DNA of 64,000 nucleotides from Helopsaltes ochotensis (GCA_013400155.1 VXBM01000778.1:182904-246903); one strand, 5' to 3'. Positions 26,701 through 41,700 are shown, counted from the stretch's first letter. The notes: generated by a model from the letters alone, not told the origin. Translations and numbers: made by a program.

Positions 26701-29700
26701 CAGGAGACTTGTTTCTTAATTATGGCCAAACCCTTACGAACTTTTTTCAGAGGCATTTAAAAAAAGGCAAAACAAGATGACTTAATTTTATAGGCCACCT
26801 TGAATTCTAAGTATTCCTGGACAAGATTCAAACCCAGATCTATGGCAGGCATAGTAAAATGATGAATTGTTGGTTATCTGATGCAATCTCATTTATTCTC
26901 TATGTGGGAGATGATCTATTTATGTTCCACTTTCTCTTTAGGTTTCAGTTATTTGTTGTATCACCTCCCCGATGAGAATCTTGCCTTATAATTCTGGCGC
27001 TTCCCAAGTTCACAGGAAGATACTTACCATTTATGTGAAAGTAAAGATTGCATTTCAAAGTAATAAAAATGTCCCAACGTTCCTTCTTCAGAGACCTTAA
27101 GCTTTCCTCCATCCGTATTTATATCACAGGCAGAGCTGAGAAGCTGTGCAGTGTTATTGCAGGCCCCCTGGGCACACACATTACAGCACAAAGCCGTAAT
27201 TACCTCATCACACAAAATATTGCTTTTCCGCGTCACTCTGCCGGCGCAGAGAACAAAGAGGGCTTGAGGGTAAAATACAGATGGAGTGACGAAAACATAG
27301 TTTCCCTCATCTGCTGCAGAAGTTGGAAGATGCACTATGAATAAGACTGGGGACTGCAACACAAGGAAACATTTTCATGGTTAAGACAGTGGAGCGCTGT
27401 CAGAGGAAAGGATGAAGTCCCTGCTCCTGTGGCAGGATTTGCATATGATGCAAGCAAGCCACATAAAGCTAACAAAATGATCTTTGAGCATGCATTTCTT
27501 ATTTTCTAGGTGCTCAGCTTAGCACCTTCAGGTTTGTGTTGCTGGAGAGCTAGGCACCTATAGCTGTGTTGAAGTTACACTTTCAGTCCATTCCTTATTC
27601 TAAAATGTTCAGTGACTGGAATTTTTGGTGTCAACACTCCAGCCACAGATTTCCTCTCCTCATGGATAGCAGTGTCCATTAAGAAGATAAGGTAAAAGAC
27701 AGGAGAAAATACAAGTTCTTTACACTCTCGAGTTGTATTAATTTACTTGCTTATTGGAAATCACTAGTTTATATCTAGCTATCATGAGTGTCTTTTAAAA
27801 TATGTGTATTGAAAAGTTTAAAAAATGGTAATATACTATCAAAATATTATTCATTACTATATGTATCATCTTGAAGACAGAAACCCAATTATGACTGGCA
27901 TTAATAATGTTAACACTACTTTCCATTTTAACACTACTTCATCATCTACCTGACAGAATTTGAAATCTATAAGTCCTCTAATATCTGTTACAGCAGTTGT
28001 ACAAACCAGCTGAGGTTTTATGAAGAATGTGAAAGCAAAAGCTAACCTAAAATAGCATAAAAATTGGAAGTACTCATCAAGAAAGTAGGATAATCTATGT
28101 AGTTACCTGAGTTCTAGGGATCAATAAACTAAAATGTAAATATGTACATGAATGTGAGTTCATACAGAATCCAAATCCGTCAAGATTTTGAAGCAGCCCT
28201 GACTGATGAAGAAGAAACTGAAATGTGTGCCCTGTATCGCACAGACTGCACATTGCCAAACTGCTCACCACGCTCCCACCTGGCAAAAAGCCAGCATGAT
28301 CCCTAAATACCTGGGGTACGATTTATGAAACACCTTCCGTATGACACTGCACAGCACCAGCAGAGCCCCTGCAGTTCAGCAGCTGGCTGGTCTCCAAGGG
28401 CAGGAAAAGGAAGAGCTACCCAGTCCAGCCTCTTGTGCCTGTTGGCACAGCTGGCCTCCTCCCACCCACCTTTCTTTGAGCCCAGCCTCCAGCTACCCTT
28501 TGCTGCACATTTGTGGTCATTTCACTGATAGGCTGTGAGAAAATAGTGTTAAACACGGGCAGAGTGAGCAAGGATTTCGTGCTTAGATTCCCTTTACAGG
28601 AGAATCTGGAAGCCAGTTTCAGGACCAGATTCACCCTGGATGCAGCTCTGTAGCAAAAGAGAGCATCATCTCTTGGTACTCTTAGGAGAGAGTACGAAGG
28701 ATCTCACAGGCAAAACCAGATCAGGAAGCTTCGTGTTCCACATATGCCAAGAAAGGTTGCTCTGACCTACAGTTACTTGAAAAGCTGGAAATTCCCAGCA
28801 AACTGGCAAGCTGGGCCCGGTTTTGGAGATCACAGGACTCTGAAAAAGAAACCCAGGACTATCAGAGGTGAGAAATGCTGGTTGTTAAACTGCAGCTGGA
28901 TAAAAATAAATTATCAGAGAAAAATTCCCATAAGCAAGTTGAGTCCCTGAAGGTATTAATTTTCAAAAAGTTCTACAAAACAAGACATAGCTTTGCTCCA
29001 GTCTAAAAAAAAAAAAAAAAAGAAAGCTCTCAAACTGGTTGTTTACTTATAACCAAGCTGGTGAAAACTAGCAGTCATGGTTCCATCACTATCAGAACTT
29101 CTGGGAGAAAGTCTCATCTGCAGTACATGTCACCAATGTCTCTAGAGGCATAGGCAGATTCACCCATCAGCCTTCTTGTACTGATAATACAGTAAAACTT
29201 GTCTCTACAAGGTTTTTGTCTGATTTATTGTAAAAAGCACCCCATCTTCAATTAAGTTTCTGTTCCCAGACAGTTATTCCTGCATACAAAAGATTTTTAA
29301 ATAGAGAAAAGATGAGTAAGAAATTGCTGTAATCCCAAAGCTAGCAGAAACTATTAAAAACAACCATTAGCTACAACCACACATGCCTTAACATCTGTAT
29401 AATATATATAGATAAGTATCAGTAACATTCTTTTTATCATTCCTAATAATGACTTTTTTTTCCATTAACACCACTGACTTTTCCAATTATTTTTCTTTAC
29501 TTCATTTTAGGAAAACATATGTGGCTGCTACATTCAGAAATACCCAAAAGACAGTAATTTCTACAGGATATTTATTAGAATTATATCATAGCTTTTGGAT
29601 GGTGGAAGAATTCTTGCCAGAAGAGCGATTTCTTGAGGTGTAATAAAAATACTAGCACTTAATATTAAAGCTTAGTGCTTGGGATTCATAAATAACCTGG

Positions 29701-32700
29701 TATTGTTATTCTATATAATTAAAACTGTTGACATCAAACTCTTGTCTGAAGAAGCACATAGTTTTAAAATTACAATGAAAGGATAACAGAGAAGCCAGTC
29801 TACACTTTTCTATATCTCTTCATGGGCAATACTAAAGAGAGTGGAACTCCTTTCCAAAAAATTACGCTTGCCAGCAAGGCATCAAGCATTTATAAACTGG
29901 AAATACTTTTCACTGCATTTCAGACTTCCAGTGAATGAGATAATAATTAGCACTGCAACAGGAGGAAGGACACCATGTCTTTTGTTTGGTATTGGGGCAA
30001 TTTTACATAAAGATTTTAGGGATTTGAGAGGGGAGAAGTATTCAGGGCTATTCAAGATCGATAGACAGCTTTTACATTTTTTGTGCTCCCCATACAACAG
30101 AATACGACTCAACAGTTCTTCCTTCAGTCCATTAAGTGATACAAGGTCAGGATTAAAAAGTGCTCTGTATTTGAGATAAACCAAATCCATGTCATCTAAT
30201 GGAAACACAGGATTTGAAAATTGCCCTGAGATGTCCTGTAAGAGCCCTGAAGAGTCAAGAGCAGTGCCCAAGATAATTTTTACCCACTTAATGTATACTC
30301 CTAGTGGCCCTGCATACAAATTCAGCTCAGGGTGGTTCAGACAATGATTTTTATCATGATTCTCACCATTTCACTGTCAACAGACAAATGCAGCTGTACT
30401 GCTGGTTTGGACCAACTGCTGCCTCCATATAAAGTTAAACTATGGGAAAATCAAAGATACTTCTTTATTGTTTTCAGAAATACTGCTCATTATCTGTGTT
30501 TTAAATCAGAGTAGCTGTTAGACCTTCTGTTTTCAAATAAAACTACATTTATGGTATTTTCCTGATTAGGTGATATTTGATGCAAAATACATACTAAATT
30601 GCTCAAACCCCCTCATTTCTTCCCGTTGTTTTTCATTCAATTATTCATTTGGTCCTCTCAAAACATCAGTACCTCAGTGAGGCTCATACAAAACAGTTTC
30701 TATTTGCCATTTCTGCTGGTAATCAGTGAGGTTAGGGGAGGTGTCTCTGCACATACCTTCTGTCTGTAGGGTACAGCTCCACAGTGATGACATCCAGAGA
30801 GTTCCACGCCGAGATGGTGAGGCCATTGTAGAGGCACAGCATACCTATCATCATGGATTCACTGGTCCCAAACCACAGGAAAAAACAGCTGATGCCAGAA
30901 AGAACCATGGAACCACCTAGGAGCAATACAGGTGAAACAAACACGTTGTTTTCAAAGAATAACCTTTGCTTTGTCTAATATTTCGACGCACAGAGTGTAG
31001 CCAAATAAGTGATCCAAATATTGGAGTTAAAAACCAAAGAGACCCCCTCTACTGGTAAGGCCAAATGTTGAAGGAAGGAGGTCACAGAAAAAAATATGCC
31101 TCCTCACATATCAGAATATATCACAAAGCATTAAGCTAGAAGCCTCTTTGAATTCCCAAAGCAAGATGCCTGAGGAAAACTACTCCCATTATTTTTTGTT
31201 CATTTTTTGCAATTACACGAAACCTGCTCATAGAATAAAACCACTGTATTTATTTTTTTATACAGAGAATTGCCCTAGAAAATTAAGACAATGAACTACT
31301 ATTTAAGTAAATTGAAAAGAGATTTCTCATTGTTGATAATCCACAAGAGCTACCTTTCAACAGTGGTCCTATGCAAAATAGGTCACAAATAATAGCTGGT
31401 ACTTTCCAGGAGCTGCTTCACTAGCTGAGAGTGCACCTGTGCACACCTTGCTTTCCTTTTAGCTGTAGCAGAGACAAACCAATAGTCATCAGTCTCTAAA
31501 ATCTCATCCTAAATGCCTAGGCTATGGTCTTGTAACATCTGGGTGGAAAAGCAAGTAGAGGTGGCTACAGATCCCTTTTTTCCCTGGGGGCTTTTAAAAA
31601 CTGTACTTACAATGCTACATAAATGACATATCTGCATAAAGAATGTTTTTCCTTTCTCTGAGCCAAATCCCTTGAAAAGAAGACGTGTTACTTTTGATGT
31701 TCCCTGTACCAAAGTGAAGCCCCTACCTAGCATTGTTAACCGTCCTATTCTATCCATCAGGAGAGCAGACACAATATTTCCTGGTAACACTGCCAAAGTT
31801 CCCAGGAAATTAACAAAGTAGATCCAGTAGGCACTGTAGTCATCATCAAAAGAAATCTGGCATCCTGTCCTGACGTGAAAAAATGTGCAATTTATCAATT
31901 CACTGTCAACAAATTTATACTGCTCGAGATCTGTGGAAAGAAGAAAAAGAATCATTTCAGCTAACAGCCAACTCCATGTGCAACTTTTGATTAAAAACAT
32001 TTCAAGTTCAAGCAACTTTAATGACAACTTGGAGTTTTCACAGCTTTGCAAAATGAGGACTAGTTACTGCTGTTAATTTTGATAGTTTTTTCTCTTACTA
32101 GAAAAATTTGCAAAGCTCTTTCCATACTAAAGCCTGGGAATAGGAAGTTATATTACTGTATTTTACCCTGCTTGGACTGTATTTGGTTAAGGCCTTTCAG
32201 CACCAGCTGGTCTTGCATAAAATGCATGAGGTGTCTGCCAGTTTCTATGACTCAGTCGTTCTCAGTATCAGGCCATCTATTTCCTGATGAGACTATCAAT
32301 TGGGTTCCGTTTGGTTTGACATCCTTTAAGTGAAATATTCCTGTGAAATTCAGTTTAAACTGATCTTTGTTTCTGAGAAGGCTTCATGGTCTTCAGTTTG
32401 TCCATGGATGAGTTACTCTATGTAGTTAATTCCGCTGCCATACCATTCCAGAGAACTATCCCTATATTTCTTTTCTTTTCTGTTCCTCTAGTCAACCTTA
32501 TAAACCTGAACCAAGAATACCTTCCTTCCACATAAAGGTGACTGCTTGCTCTGAGACTTAGGTCTGTTACTCTTATGACTGCTGTAGTTACAGGAAAGTG
32601 GGAAGAAGCGTTCCATCTTTCTGACAACCTTAGCTGGCCCTGTTCTTCTTTCAGTTATGCTTTATTAAACTGGAGAAAAAGAGACTCTTCTGTTTAAACA

Positions 32701-35700
32701 TATGAAAATATGGATTCATATTTTTGTCACAATACTTAGGAGCCTGGGAATGATTATAGACTTGGTAATTTGAATCCTAAACTCAGTTTCCCCTGCCACA
32801 GCAAGCACAGCGAACAAAGTATTTTACCAGTGCCTTTTGGACTAAATAAAAGTAGTTAAAGCTACCAGTAAAACAGTAAATGTATTTTCTTCTCTCCAGA
32901 CTGAATCTCTTTAGAGATAGTCGAAATCAAAGATAAAACATAAATCATTTATATGTGAATAAATTAAATAATTTATTATCTGTGTCAATATTAGGTCTGC
33001 GGTACCTCTTTTTGCAGTGACATCATTTCACTTCTCTTTTGTAACAAGCTGGCTGCTTTTTATACATTATTATTCCTTACAGGAGGACTTCTTGTATGTC
33101 TTACTAGAAATCCAGAAACTATAAATGTAAGATGAGAACATGCGGCTGACCAATGGGCATTTGAGGCTCTTTCTCATACCTGTGTTGTAGAAGGTGGTAT
33201 TCACAAAAGTACAGTTCCTGAAGTATGTGTTCAGTGAAGTAATGTCTTCAAAAACACAGTTCTTAAAGAGCGAATCTTCAAAGGTTACTGATTTAAACTT
33301 CATCATAATAAACCTGCCCAATACAAAGAATTGCTGTCAATCTACCTTCATAGTTTTGCCATGGCAACAAATGCAGTTATTTAGATCTAAAAAGTCTCAA
33401 CACCTGTAACAATGATTCCTTTGATGTATTTTGCAGATGTGATAATTGATTAACTTATTCTAGAAAGCTATTGTTTAGAAGAAGACTTTATGAGACAAAT
33501 AGCTCCACATAGTTACTGGCCCAAACTGGCAATATAATTTATTTGATAATATTTCTGTTGTTACTTGTCCGTAATCATCAATCAAAACCAATGTCATGAC
33601 ATCCATGAGAAAGCCTTGCAAAATCACAATTGCTAGTAATTTGACATTACACATGGAAACAGGGAGATGAGCTGCTTCAGAAATCCAGTCCCTGGGAAAA
33701 AACAAGCACTTGCTAATACCAACAAGCCAAAAAAAAAAAAAAGAATTTTTAAACATCTTGATTTGTCAGAGGAACACTGGTTACTGGGTTAAGATCAAAT
33801 GCAAAACATACTGGTGATAAAAATTGTTTTCAAAAAATGGTTATAAAATAAATAAAAATTTACACCGCCAGTTACACAGCTAGACATCTAACTCTAAGTA
33901 TGTCCTCATTAATCTTGTGCCTATGGATGCAATTGCAATTATAATTACTATGTAAATAAAACTGGCATATACAATATGCCAGTAGTTTGTTTTTTTTTTT
34001 TTATTTCTGAACATCCTCCTTCCTACTCCCTCTGATTTAACATCTAGGTTTTATCAAAATATTAACAGAAAAAGTCACTGACAAATTGTATTAAATACAG
34101 TAACTTTCTACCCCAATGCCACTAGACTAAACCCATGCTTTCTTGAGTAAGAATTTTTTAGTAAAATTCTACCAAATTAACATGATTATGGTAACAACAG
34201 CAACCACAAAAAAGATGTAGAAATGCATCATTGTTTTAGTGATGTCTTTGATTTCACGTGAAGGTGTGGGAAAAAAGGGCAGTTTTTTCTTCCAAACACA
34301 GACCTGACTTTATTCGAATCAAACCTGGTGTCACTAGCTAAATATTTTTCTCATGAGAAAAGTAATAGTAAGAATAGGAACACAAAAAATATGCTATCTA
34401 CAAAGGAGCAGGAATTAAACTCTCTCACGAAAAGATTTGTTGGAAGCACATCTTCATGAGAAAGGACAGAAAAAGCTAGTAGTATTTATCACAGTAAGTG
34501 GCTTACTAACTAATGAATTCTCTTTTTGTATTGGTCAGAAGAATAGTGTTTTCAGTCCATTAGTTTTAGTTACTATATCATTTCTCATTTTTGACAGACT
34601 GAGATTAAAATCAGGCTGGAGTTACTCATTATCATTTTTCATACAGCACTTTCCATTCTAAAATGTAGACTAGTTCCAGAGGAGAACAAAGAAAATATAG
34701 TGATTAGATTAGTCAGTTGAAACAGAAATGACAGACTACATGTTCTACATTCTTCTGATGCACTTTTTACCTTTGGACAGGAAGTATGTGATTACATTAA
34801 AATTGGTATCACAATGATTTGAATTAAAACCCGACAGGAAAGCAATGTATTAAAAAGTCAAGTGTTGATGGATCTTCTCATTAAGAAAGAATATGAAGGA
34901 AATACTGAGATTGAGGGTGAGTAGGGTATTGAAATATTTATGAAGGAAGGATATCAAATGGGTTCATATCCCTTGGAAAAGGTTTTGTGAATCCCAAATA
35001 ACTGTCAGACGCATAATTAATTTGCACATTTGAAAGACTAAATTATTGATTTAGCATAAACTAGTGTTAGATTTAGTGTTTTACAAAAATATTCTGTTTA
35101 AATTAATACAAACTCAGTTACAGTTCTTTGTTTCTAGGAGAATATCTACATTCTGGAAAGGAGTGGGACTTGGAAGCTATGGTTAGGTTAAAAATTAAAT
35201 AACTGCTATTTTTTTCTTCGATGCATAAGCCTTTAACTATGTCAAAACTCAAGCACTACTACTACTACTAAATCATCACAAAATAATGAATTTTATTCAC
35301 TTACATATAAATTTTCCTACGGAAATAATAATTACTTATTATCATGACTTCCAGCAGACCATTCACTTGGTTGTTCCGTACATTTCTTAATAGGAACCAG
35401 ATACCTAAACCAGCTGTGTTTAATTTTCCCCTAAGTTATCTAGTTATTTGTGAGCTCCAGATATAGCCTCAATATATTTGCCTTTGGCTAAAAAAAAAAA
35501 TCACAAAAGGCAGTGCCGGAGTGTTGTTCCCCATTTCAGAGCTGTTCATGCTTTTTATTGGTTTACGGCAATGTTTGGCTTTCGTTTTTCTGTGATAAGA
35601 TCCTAACCTCCCAATGTTCAGCCTTTCCACAGAAGTGTCTTTCATCAATAAAAAATGAACCAGCAAGAGAGATAAAAGTACATCTTTGCCCAGCCCCCTA

Positions 35701-38700
35701 CAATACACTGCACATGTTGGATCTGAAAACCTTTGAATCCCACTGTGAAAGGAAGTAAAATTGACGTAGGTTTTTTGGTTCTGTTTTGCAGGATGACAAG
35801 GAAGCTGGGTTTGCATGGTGGATCCTCACACAGGAACCACCAGGGCATGTACATTTCTCCCCATGCTCATGAGTCATAAGAAATTAAGGACAGAAATAAA
35901 TGTTCACTAAAAGGCAACTAAACCATCTATCATTACCTCATGGAAAAAAATGGTTTATTAGGATGAGCTTTAAAACATGCAACTGTTTATTCCAGTTAAG
36001 CCAAGATATTAGGAAACCTCTAAACCTGTCATTGATGTATTCTCCATTGCTGTGAATCTGATTTTCCAGAGTGAAGTTGAAGACGAAGTGTGAGACCTCC
36101 TCATTGCGGAAATGTTTAACTCGGGATGCATACTCGTCTGACTGCAGATGTTTAATCACATCAGGAAACCAGACAGATAAGCCGTAGTAGCTGTGAAAAA
36201 AAAAAATAAACACCAGAAACATTTCAGGCACCTGTGGGGTGTTTAGCACAGCAAGAAACACACAGGACACTCGATGAGGAGAAAGATCAAAAGAGGGTTT
36301 GACTTCATTTTTCTTTTCTTACATAGATCTCAGATCCATGCCAGGGATTGGATGAGAGTGTGGCTACTTCTCCAATTCCACTGGCCCAGCTGACAGTCAA
36401 TCAAATGTTTTTTTCATCAGAGTGTACGTGATGTTTACCAAAGAAGTTTCCCAAACAAATCCTCTCTATAAATAACACCAGTGTGAGAAGAAGCAAAAGC
36501 ATTACATAACATTGAGAATTCTGACTCCACTCTAAGAACTAAGAAACACATCAGAAAGGCTGCAAAAATCAGGGCAACAGGCACCAATCTCACTCATTCA
36601 GAAATCTGTGAGAGGTGTGAATGAGCTGCTCCCTAGGCCACTTATGTGATGGAGCTGTTGCTTCATCAGAATAAAATCCTCCATAACATAAAATTATTGA
36701 AAGATGCTGACACCAGAAGATGTCAGTTTTTCAAAGAAGGTATTCCTGATGAGTCAGGTTTGCAACCAAGAACAGAATAACTGACAAATATAACATTTTG
36801 TGGAAAGAGCTGAATAAAATAGATGATCATAGTGTCAGAAATTTACATGCAGATGATTTTTCTGTCAAAACTATGAAAAAAGGTTTAATCTCAATCCCTC
36901 TTACCCAAAAGACAGGGTGAACCACACAGCTGTAAGTTTGATTGTATTATCCTTCACTGGGTAGTTGAAGCATCTCATAAAGGTCAACCAAATCTGTAAA
37001 TCATTATGAAACACATTTATTTACATATCTTTACTTATTTTGAACAATTTTTCTTAAAGACTAGAAGATACTTGACTCTTATTTGTTTTCTGCTTCAGGG
37101 TATGAGAGAGAGCAAATCAGTTCTCTGGCCACACTTCTTTTGATGCTGCCCAGGATGTGATTTGCTTTCTCAGATGCAAGAACACATTTATAGTCTCATA
37201 TCAATTTTTTTTGTAACCAGTGTGGACTGTGTACAGCATTTCAACCTTATTCTGATCACCTCAAACTCTTTTAATCTCCAGACAGCCTCATTTTACTTTC
37301 TCAAACAAACCAGAGATTTTCTCAGAAGTGTTCTCTTCTCACTTTCCAGTATTAGACAAACTATAATTTCCATAATTTAACAGGGATGAAATCAGAGTTT
37401 GATCTATTGTAACCCACCATGGCTAACAATTGATGCCTGAACTATGTGAGGAAAATATGGGACTACACCAAGGTCAGAGACAGTAGAGCAGAGCTGACTG
37501 AGAATGGTGTTCTCATCATTGTCCCTTTCTCCTTTCAAGAGAGAAAGGGAAGGGAAGGGAAGGGAAGGNNNNNNNNNNNNNNNNNNNNNNNNNNNNNNNN
37601 NNNNNNNNNNNNNNNNNNNNNNNNNNNNNNNNNNNNNNNNNNNNNNNNNNNNNNNNNNNNNNNNNNNNNNNNNNNNNNNNNNNNNNNNNNNNNNNNNNNN
37701 NNNNNNNNNNNNNNNNNNNNNNNNNNNNNNNNNNNNNNNNNNNNNNNNNNNNNNNNNNNNNNNNNNNNNNNNNNNNNNNNNNNNNNNNNNNNNNNNNNNN
37801 NNNNNNNNNNNNNNNNNNNNNNNNNNNNNNNNNNNNNNNNNNNNNNNNNNNNNNNNNNNNNNNNNNNNNNNNNNNNNNNNNNNNNNNNNNNNNNNNNNNN
37901 NNNNNNNNNNNNNNNNNNNNNNNNNNNNNNNNGGGAAGGGAAGGGAAGGGAAGGGAAGGGAAGGGAAGGGAAGGGAAGTCTGTTCTCAGAGGTCCCAACA
38001 CCCATCATACAATGATGGAAGTGCTCTGACCCAGGGTCTAGTCTAGCAGGATAACAAGGATGTGAGCCAACCAATCTGCAACTCCTTAAAAGCTGTTTTT
38101 GTAAGATGCCAAATTATAATATTTCATCTTCAGGTGCTCTATTTTTGATCAGTAATTGTAAAAGTAGGCAGTTTCTGGATTTTTTTTTTCCTTTTCCCTG
38201 GGGAAAATGTGATGTTTCCTAACAAAGTAAATTTGTGACAAACCTTGGTTTGCAACACTTAATCATAGTTTGAGAGAGCTTGAAATGACAGATTTTTAAT
38301 AGCTGTGAAAAGACAGTTTTGTACTTTTAAAATATTAATTAATGAGGTCTTTTTCAATTTTTGTTGCAAGGCTCAAAGTCACTACGTAATTTTGGTTTTA
38401 CAGAAAAAGTAGCAAAAAGATAAGCAGCACAGTCCCAGTAAGCTTGTATTAAAATCTGAAATAGCTCTAAAATATTTTTGTGGTAAAACATTTGACATAC
38501 CTAAAAAATACTTGCAGATACAATGCCTTATAAAGGCATTATTTTGCACAATTTAATAATAAATGTATAATTTTTAAACTAATGTGAGTACCTCATGTTC
38601 CTCCTGATAATTTTTCATCTCCTCATGTGTCACCTCCTTTCATACATACATATTGATCAACACTCTCAATACATAGTTATTTTGTGCTGTTTATGAATAT

Positions 38701-41700
38701 CACTAAGTAATTATTAGATATCACTTCCATGAGGATCAATGTGGCATTTTCCTCCTCTAAAGCTGGGATAAAGCTCTGTGATTCACCTGCATTTTTCTGG
38801 GTCAGAAAACCAAAACTTTACTCTGGTTCCTGATCCCCTCAGTTGCATGGAAAATGTAGCATTGCAGCTTTCAACAGCAGGAGCTCAGCAAATCCATCTC
38901 ATTTCTGAAAGTCGATTAAAAAGGAAGAAGGTAATTACAGAATGAGCAGAGATGATGTTACTTACACCATACAGCTCTGTGCGGATTCTTACAAAACACC
39001 TCCTGTACCAGGTTCCGGTATCACTCTCTATTTCTATGAGCTCATCTATCTGCTTGGGTGTTTTGATTCTGGTAACCTAGGAACAAAAACAGAACAAAAC
39101 ATTTGTAGTTTCGGGAATCATGAACTGCCTGTGGAGGAGTATTGGTGAGGTTTATTACACTCCATCTACTAAAAATAAGCAAATACTCAACCTGTGTCTA
39201 CGCTAGACCTGTTTTACATTTATAAAGGAATAGTAACACATTGTAATACTGAGGTCTTTGTGGATGCAACTGTTTCAGAAAACTCTATATTCAAGGCATG
39301 CAGGAAATACATTTCCTCTGGCTACAAAAAGCTGTTGCTGTCATATTCTTCTCGAGAGTTGTAGATATATACCTCCAGTGCCACAAAGGATAAAACATTA
39401 ATTTACACCACCGGTTAATCATGCCCAGAATTTGCCTTCGAATAGTTTCTGACTGGCTATCACAACATTGTTGGCAGTCTTTTGATTAAAGATACAGCAA
39501 TGAAAGCAGAAGTATTCAAAATGTCATGAACTGGTAGTTGGGCAACCTTTTTATTATTTTGTTATTTTTTCTAGTGTTAAACAGAGAACTTAATGAAGAG
39601 AGAAAAGTGAGGTGAAATGATCTGGAACCACACATGTTATTGCTGTTATGAACAATCATCTACTTATCTAAAGTGAAATGAGATAAACAGACATCAGGTA
39701 AAAATACAGAATTACCAGTGACGGAGAACATAATGCATCCTACAATGCTAATTTTTACTTTTATTCTCTTGTGTAGCAGAACCAGGACGTGTTACATGGC
39801 CTTTCCAGACACAGGACCTGACAAATTCATACTACTGTGTGGTTTTGTTTTAGTTTCTGCTCTGGTCTCAGCTTCATAATGATATCACAGAAGGCACTGT
39901 ATTCACCCACAGTATATATATATTTTAAAAGAAGATCAGCAGAGAACAGAAAGAAAATTAAAATGGGGAAAGGGACTGACACAGAAGGAAGGAGAGAGCA
40001 AGAGACTGTGTTCTGTGCTTGGCTGCAGTTTCTGAAGTTAGACATAGTTTAACTTCTGTTTCTTCTTAACAGAAGAAGGACACTCCCCTGCCCCCACCTC
40101 CAATATCTCTATCCACTATCCAATAGTGGATAACAGGACATCAGGGAATAGCAATATTGATGACAAAGCTCAAGTTTTGAGCCCACTGTTGTACAGATGT
40201 ATACACTGTTTGAGATGCAACAGCAGCCTCATCCCATCAAGAAGAACATAGAAAATCCCACTGAGTTTGAGGTATAACTGCCCTCATTTCTGAAGTGCTA
40301 CAGGCCACTGTTTTGCCAGATCATGACTTTATCAAAAGCCTATAACCTTCTTGCCATGCCTCTTCCAATAATCCTGTCCACATCATTCCACTGATCTCAA
40401 GGTTTTCTTCTCAAGCTTTTCTTAAACTGCTTTCAGGAAATACATTATACAAGATGAGTCAAGTGCTCAAAAATTATCTTGTGTCTCCTACATACAGAAA
40501 TCCTTACCACACCTCTGGGTAGAAAAGGGATGGCTTTTGAATCCTGCTCTTGTGGGCTCAGGGACAGCATTTTCACCATCCTGGGCACCTGGCTTAGTTG
40601 GAGCTGTGGAGATTGGGGGAAACATAGGCATCCTAGGGCCACTGTATGTGACTGGGGACAAAAGTTCCCTGGAATTCCCTGGCCTGCTGGTTCTTTAACA
40701 TATGAAAAGTCCCATTGAGTTAGGATAATAGTCCTTCTGGAACGAACAGATTCAGCACGTGAGTGTGTGAAGAATAAAAAAAACCCCAAACCCAGAAAAG
40801 AAAACCTATTTTAATGAAAATTATGCTTCTGTTTGAAAGCAATGGTTAGAAATATACAACGTGTTAAAAAACCAAGACCTGCTGTAAAGAAAAATATTTG
40901 CAGGAAAAAGAATTAATACATGGTAATTGAGGAGTAGAGAAAATTTTGATTTTAAGGATGCAGAGCTTTTTTTTTTAACTGAAATATTTAAACCAAGAGA
41001 TATAATGAATAGGTATTTTTAAAACCCAGGAACATAATAAAACATTAACATCTAACTTTGGTAGTTCCATGACTGAAGATACTATCAATTTATGAGTGTC
41101 TGTTAGTGTCACTCTTTTCACAACAAATTCTTCAAAGTATGAAGAGCCACCCTCTCAATTAATTTAGGAACAGAGGACTCCATTTTTGATTAATTCTAAA
41201 CCCAACTGCTTGTCAGTTGATGCTACCTCTTTCTAAGGGCTTGAAGATAAGTATCCCCTCAGTAATATAAGTAACAAGAATAAACATAACTTTGTGAAAA
41301 AAGGCTTCTAGAAAAAGATTAAATCAATGTAATACAGGAAAAGGCATAAAAGAAAATCACACTAAAACTATAGGCGTAATGGAGAAAAAGTTACATCACC
41401 TGTAGAGTCAGAAAACATACTATCAAAGTGTGTCTGATGTAATTAACAACATGAAGTGGAGGAAAATATTATAGCCTAAGTCATAGAATGGCATTGGATA
41501 AGCAAAGGAGGAGTATGGAAAGTTTAGGAGAAGTATGTGAATAAATTACAGAGACAAAATGTCACAATATCAAGGACTAATTAAAAAAAAAACTGAAAGG
41601 ATACGTCAAACAAATTATGCATAAGTTCTTTTCTTTCTGGGTTTTATGAGATGAAGTGCTGATGTTGTGCATAAGAAAAGAATGATGCATTTTCTAATCA

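Larger units (their letters stand above)
20722..30756 (-). other. SV2C: SV2C last intron (10.0 kb)
   Basis: The donor is GTATGT at 30756 and the acceptor is CTCTTCTAG at 20722. It contains a CR1 fragment (23945-24075), an LTR-like relic (23485-23580), an A-run near 29006 and a unique CpG-bearing stretch (27048-27344). Apart from these I see only AT-rich intronic sequence. Confidence 0.9.

Noticed and set aside
27024..27362. 112- and 98-residue open frames on opposite strands
   Set aside because: Neither resembles a known protein. The block is better read as a candidate non-coding element inside the SV2C intron.
37446..38074. Long open frames across 37.5-38.0 kb on both strands
   Set aside because: They consist mainly of unknown residues from the N gap plus translated GGGAA repeat.
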